Shown here: one piece after another, positions 60,958 to 64,000 of the stretch | Layout of the letters: every line of letters starts with the position of its first letter | How positions within the stretch are numbered: the first letter of the stretch is position 1 | DNA from: Micromonospora costi | GTDB lineage: Bacteria; Actinomycetota; Actinomycetes; Mycobacteriales; Micromonosporaceae | Assembly: GCF_003626655.1 (NCBI RefSeq) | Contig: NZ_RBAN01000001.1 | Coordinates: forward strand, 744,001 to 808,000 | Reading direction: 5' to 3' | DNA: 64,000 bases | The notes under the pieces: generated by a model | Database searches by the model: none | Seen by the model: the letters and a program-made list of their open reading frames with translations, nothing else | Told to the model about the DNA's origin: nothing | Made by a program: the position numbers and the translations under genes

Positions 60958-62091
60958 ATGACCGATCCGGCCGTCGACGCGCTCCGGCCGGGAGCCGCCC
61001 CCGGCGCCCCCACCCGGCGCGACCCCGACGCCGCGGGCACGGCCGGCTCCGACGGCGCGCCGCCCGCCGGCGTCGACCTCGACCGGCTCTCCGCGTACCT
61101 CGCCGCACACCGGCCCGAGCTGGCTGGCGGGCCGTTGCACGCGCAGCTGATCGCCGGCGGCAAGTCGAACCTCACCTACCTCCTGCGCCTCGGTGACCGC
61201 GAGGTGGTGCTGCGCCGGCCCCCACTCGGCCACGTGCTGGCCACCGCGCACGACATGGCCCGGGAGTTCCGGGTGATCTCCGCCCTGGCGCCCACCGAGG
61301 TGCCGGTGCCCGGCGCGCTGCTGCACTGCGCCGACCCGGAGGTGATCGGCGCGCCGTTCTACCTCATGGAGCGGGTGACCGGCGAGGTCTTCCGGACGCG
61401 GGCGCAGACCGACCCGCTCGGCGACGACCGGCGGCGCGACCTCGCGATGGCCATGATGGACACTCTCGCGGCGCTGCACCGGGTCGACCCGGCGACCGTC
61501 GGGCTGGCCGACTTCGGGCGCCCGGACGGCTACCTGGAACGCCAGGTACGCCGCTGGGCCGGCCAGCTGGACCGCTCCCGCAGCCGCCCACTGCCCGGCA
61601 TCGACGAACTGCGGGACCGGCTGGCGGCCACCGTGCCGGCCGGCGCCAACGCCGGCCGGATCGTGCACGGCGACTACCGGCTGGACAACCTCCTCGCCAC
61701 CGTCGACCCCGTCGCCGTCCGCGCGGTGCTCGACTGGGAGATGGCCACCCTCGGCGACCCGCTCGCCGACCTGGGCCTCCTGCTGACCTACTGGGACGTG
61801 CTCGGCGGCAGCGAGACGGCCGCCGGCAACCCGGTCGCCGACGGGCTCGGCCCGCGCGCCGGCTTCCCGTCCGGCGGCGAACTGATCGAGCGGTACGCGG
61901 AGCGCAGCGGTGTGGACGTCGGCCCGCTGCACTGGCACGTCGCGCTGGGCTGCTTCAAGCTCGCCGTGATCTGCGAGGGGATCCACTACCGGCACACGCT
62001 CGGGCAGACGCTCGGCGAGGGGTTCGACCGGATCGGCGAGATGGTGGCGCCGCTGATCGCGTACGGTCTGACCGCCGCCGGGGAGCGTTGA
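60958..62091 (+). CDS. APH-type kinase, 4-hydroxyacyl-CoA kinase-like
   Basis: The 377-residue phosphotransferase has the kinase marks [14 protein letters not shown], the catalytic loop [14 protein letters not shown] and the [20 protein letters not shown] metal-binding segment, which are those of the ACAD10/11 kinase domain and LvaA rather than drug kinases. An acyl-CoA dehydrogenase gene overlaps its stop (TGATG). I infer phosphorylation of a 4-hydroxyacyl-CoA before dephosphorylative oxidation. Start ATG 60958; a TTG at 60871 is possible. Confidence 0.85.
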   Translation: MTDPAVDALRPGAAPGAPTRRDPDAAGTAGSDGAPPAGVDLDRLSAYLAAHRPELAGGPLHAQLIAGGKSNLTYLLRLGDREVVLRRPPLGHVLATAHDMAREFRVISALAPTEVPVPGALLHCADPEVIGAPFYLMERVTGEVFRTRAQTDPLGDDRRRDLAMAMMDTLAALHRVDPATVGLADFGRPDGYLERQVRRWAGQLDRSRSRPLPGIDELRDRLAATVPAGANAGRIVHGDYRLDNLLATVDPVAVRAVLDWEMATLGDPLADLGLLLTYWDVLGGSETAAGNPVADGLGPRAGFPSGGELIERYAERSGVDVGPLHWHVALGCFKLAVICEGIHYRHTLGQTLGEGFDRIGEMVAPLIAYGLTAAGER

Positions 62092-63311
62092 TGGACTTCG
62101 CGTACGACAGCCGCACCGAACAGCTGCGCGCCGAACTGGCCGCGTTCCTCGACGAGCACGTCTACCCGGCCGAGCCGGTGCACGCCGAGCAGGTGCACGC
62201 CGCCGGTGACCCGTGGGCCCGTCCGCCGATCATGGCCGAACTGAAGTCCGAGGCGCGCAAGCGCGGCCTGTGGAACATCTTCCTGCCCGACCGCCGCTAC
62301 GGCGCGGGTCTCACCAACGTCCAGTACGCTCCGCTCGCCGAGCTGACCGGGCGCAGTCCCCACCTGGCCCCCGAGGCGCTGAACTGCGCGGCGCCGGACA
62401 CCGGCAACATGGAGCTGCTGGCCGAGTTCGGCTCGGAGCAGCAGCGGGACCGCTGGCTGCGCCCGCTGCTGGAGGGCGAGATCCGGTCGGCGTTCTGCAT
62501 GACCGAGCCGGACGTCGCCTCGTCCGACGCCACGAACATCGCGACCCGGATCACCCGCGACGGCGACCACTACGTCATCAACGGCCGCAAGTGGTGGTCG
62601 TCCGGGGCCATGGACCCGCGGTGCGAGATCTTCATCGTGATGGGCAAGACCGACCCGGCGGCCGACCGGCACCGCCAGCAGAGCATGGTGCTGGTGCCCC
62701 GGGACACGCCGGGCGTCACCGTCCGGCGGGGCATGACGGTGTTCGGCTACAGCGACGCGCCCCACGGCGGGCACGCCGAGATCGACTTCACCGACGTCCG
62801 GGTGCCCGTCGAGAACCTGGTGGGCGAGGAGGGCGGCGGCTTCGCCATCGCCCAGGCCCGGCTCGGCCCGGGGCGGATCCACCACTGCATGCGGCTGATC
62901 GGCATGGCCGAGCGGGCACTGGAGCTGCTCTGCCGGCGTACCACCGAGCGGGTCGCCTTCGGCCGGCCCCTGGCCGAGCAGGGCGTGGTGCGCGAGTGGA
63001 TCGCCGAGTCCCGCGTACGCATCGAACAGGCCCGCCTGCTGGTGCTCAAGACCGCCTGGCTCATGGACACGGTCGGCAACAAGGGCGCGCACACCGAGAT
63101 CCAGGCCATCAAGATCGCAACGCCGTCGATGGCCGAGTGGGTGATCGACAAGGCCATCCAGGCGTACGGCGGCGCCGGCGTCAGCCAGGACACTCCCCTG
63201 GCCGCCCTGTGGGCGCAGGCCCGTACGCTCCGCCTCGCCGACGGCCCCGACGAGGTCCACCGAGCCTCCCTGGCCCGCCGCGAACTACGCCGCTGGACAA
63301 CCCCGGCCTAA
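62091..63311 (+). CDS. Acyl-CoA dehydrogenase (ACAD10/11-like)
   Basis: The 406-residue FAD enzyme has [55 protein letters not shown], the active-site region [10 protein letters not shown] and [16 protein letters not shown]. The conserved helix TEPDVASSD places it with the ACAD10/11 group. It overlaps the kinase gene by 1 nt, and the two likely convert 4-hydroxyacyl-CoA to a normal enoyl-CoA, as LvaA/LvaC do for levulinate. Two inverted-repeat elements follow. Confidence 0.92.
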   Translation: MDFAYDSRTEQLRAELAAFLDEHVYPAEPVHAEQVHAAGDPWARPPIMAELKSEARKRGLWNIFLPDRRYGAGLTNVQYAPLAELTGRSPHLAPEALNCAAPDTGNMELLAEFGSEQQRDRWLRPLLEGEIRSAFCMTEPDVASSDATNIATRITRDGDHYVINGRKWWSSGAMDPRCEIFIVMGKTDPAADRHRQQSMVLVPRDTPGVTVRRGMTVFGYSDAPHGGHAEIDFTDVRVPVENLVGEEGGGFAIAQARLGPGRIHHCMRLIGMAERALELLCRRTTERVAFGRPLAEQGVVREWIAESRVRIEQARLLVLKTAWLMDTVGNKGAHTEIQAIKIATPSMAEWVIDKAIQAYGGAGVSQDTPLAALWAQARTLRLADGPDEVHRASLARRELRRWTTPA

Positions 63312-63402
63312 CCCCGCGCTCCGGCCCTCGCCCCCGCGGTCCCCACCCCTGCCCCCGCTCCCCACCCCTGCCCCCCGCTCCCTGCCCCGCTCCCCTCGAC
63401 CC

Positions 63403-63474
63403 GCGATCTTGCAGTTTCGGCCCCTGGATTGCCCCGCTATGTCCGGGATGTCGGGGCGGAAAGTGCAAGATCGC
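63403..63474 (+). repeat. Inverted-repeat element, copy B
   Basis: GCGATCTTGCA / TGCAAGATCGC ends enclose a 50-bp centre beginning GTTTCGGCCCC. The copy is about 85% identical by eye to copy C, 118 bp further on, and in the same orientation. Both lie downstream of the acyl-CoA dehydrogenase. Confidence 0.8.
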
Positions 63475-63520
63475 CGAGGCGGTGCCGCCCCCGCGGGACC
63501 CCGCACCCCGACGCTCTCGC

Positions 63521-63590
63521 CGATCTTGCACTTTCGGCCCCTGAATTGCCCCGTTATGTCCCTGATGCCGGGGCACAAAGTGCAAGATCG
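63521..63590 (+). repeat. Inverted-repeat element, copy C
   Basis: Perfect 14-bp ends CGATCTTGCACTTT (63521-63534) and AAAGTGCAAGATCG (63577-63590). The centre (GGCCCC, CCCCGTTATGTC, GGGGCAC) matches copies A and B. It lies 35 nt before the end of the convergent LacI-family gene. Confidence 0.8.
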
Positions 63591-63624
63591 CGGGGAAGGG
63601 GGAGCGCGGGGAGGGCGTGGCGCG

Positions 63625-64000
63625 TTAGGCCGAGGCTCGGTTGATCAGGTGGGTGTCCAGCAGGATGTGGGGGGCGGGGAGGTCGTCGCCGCGGATGCGG
63701 GCCACCAGCAGTCGGGCCATCTGCCGCCCCATCTCCTCCACCGGCTGGAAGACCGTGGTCAGCGGCGGGTCGGCCTGGCGGGCGATCGGGGCGTCGTCGA
63801 AGCCCACGACGGCCACGTCCTCGGGCACGCGCCGGCCGGCCTCGCGCAGCGTACGCAGGGCGCCGAACGCCATGAGGTCGGAGGCCACGAAGACGGCGTC
63901 CAGGTCCGGTCGGACCTCCAGCAGCCGCCGCATGCTGGCCGCCCCGCTCTCCTCGCTGAAGTCGCCGTACGCCACGAGGTCGCGGTCGACGCCGCCCAGC
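63625..64000 (-). CDS. LacI-family transcriptional regulator (3' end only)
   Basis: The C-terminal 125 or so residues of a LacI-type effector-binding domain are visible: YGDFSEESGAASMRRLLEVR, DAVFVASDLMAFGALRTLRE, VPEDVAVVGFDDAPIARQAD and LTTVFQPVEEMGRQMARLL, ending in TAA at 63625. The frame is open to position 64000, so the start and DNA-binding domain lie outside the window. The internal GTG at 63975 is not the start. A sugar ligand is likely but unidentified. Confidence 0.9.
   Translation of the reverse strand, partial: LGGVDRDLVAYGDFSEESGAASMRRLLEVRPDLDAVFVASDLMAFGALRTLREAGRRVPEDVAVVGFDDAPIARQADPPLTTVFQPVEEMGRQMARLLVARIRGDDLPAPHILLDTHLINRASA

Larger units (their letters stand above)
63312..63624. 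other. C-rich spacer with two repeat elements
   Basis: No gene in 313 bp. The first 90 bp are a C-rich low-complexity run; then copies B and C of the GATCTTGCACTTT element occupy 63403-63474 and 63521-63590. Confidence 0.75.

Noticed and set aside
60871..60960. TTG 60871 as start of the APH-type kinase.
   Set aside because: The added residues are unlike the family and cover the TTGACA promoter element; ATG 60958 is preferred.
63312..63400. The C-rich run after the acyl-CoA dehydrogenase as a structured RNA.
   Set aside because: It is low complexity without pairing potential; only the inverted-repeat elements beyond it have structure.

Overview
The window is about 73% G+C, uses many GTG starts, and has the gene content and spacing of an actinomycete. 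Several features point to Micromonosporaceae, most likely Micromonospora: an ACT-GNAT acetyltransferase of the type described from Micromonospora aurantiaca, a DUF6458 protein, Tat lipoproteins, leaderless transcripts, and secreted proteases with FG-GAP repeats. This is chromosomal core and near-core sequence. I see no phage, integrase, transposase, CRISPR array or plasmid gene.

Layout. 0.2-5.6 kb: an alpha-galactoside ABC importer (lipoprotein plus two permeases) overlapping a GH36 alpha-galactosidase. 5.6-7.7 kb: a YCII (DGPF) protein, an ECF42-type sigma factor and an SMR transporter in one operon. 7.7-11.8 kb: a secreted trypsin-fold protein that has lost its catalytic residues, an F420-dependent oxidoreductase, a hydrolase and a 39-residue membrane protein. 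11.8-17.4 kb: a leftward block of phosphatase, double-PAP2, YihY, lipid kinase, a Clp-N protein and its small HTH partner. 17.4-26.6 kb: a block resembling the mycobacterial DosR dormancy regulon, with two universal stress proteins, phosphoketolase, two Acg-type nitroreductases, a DosS-like GAF sensor kinase and a DosR-like regulator. GGGNC-N4-GNCCC boxes lie in its promoters. 26.6-31.2 kb: SDR/AraC, epimerase and NmrA-like/TetR genes. 31.3-34.2 kb: a secreted HESGH metalloprotease and a secreted partner. 34.3-39.8 kb: five small genes or operons between two tRNA clusters (Gly-Val and Gly-Cys-Val) whose Val and Gly genes are identical. 40.1-47.0 kb: TetR, a secreted M36 metalloprotease, a membrane-anchored protein, a methyltransferase and a P450. 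47.4-51.4 kb: an ABC-2 exporter with a convergent two-component system. 51.4-54.7 kb: biotin genes bioD-bioF divergent from bioB-bsaP. 54.8-64 kb: GNAT, DUF488, an LPXTG surface protein, aldehyde dehydrogenase, ACT-GNAT and ACT regulators, an APH-type kinase with an acyl-CoA dehydrogenase, and the 3' end of a LacI-family gene running off the right edge.

How the parts work together. The clearest system is the DosR-like module: a putative haem GAF kinase and its regulator sit between two nitroreductases and next to stress proteins and a phosphoketolase, suggesting a shared hypoxia or redox response. The Clp-N/HTH operon next to it has its own promoter, covered by two copies of a TGTCAAC-type palindrome. 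Three copies of a roughly 70-bp inverted-repeat element lie at gene 3' ends (one at 24.6 kb, two at 63.4-63.6 kb) and look like a dispersed family. Many promoters place a -10 hexamer 6-7 nt before the start codon, so leaderless translation appears common. Function calls rest on motif recognition by eye; no database search was run.
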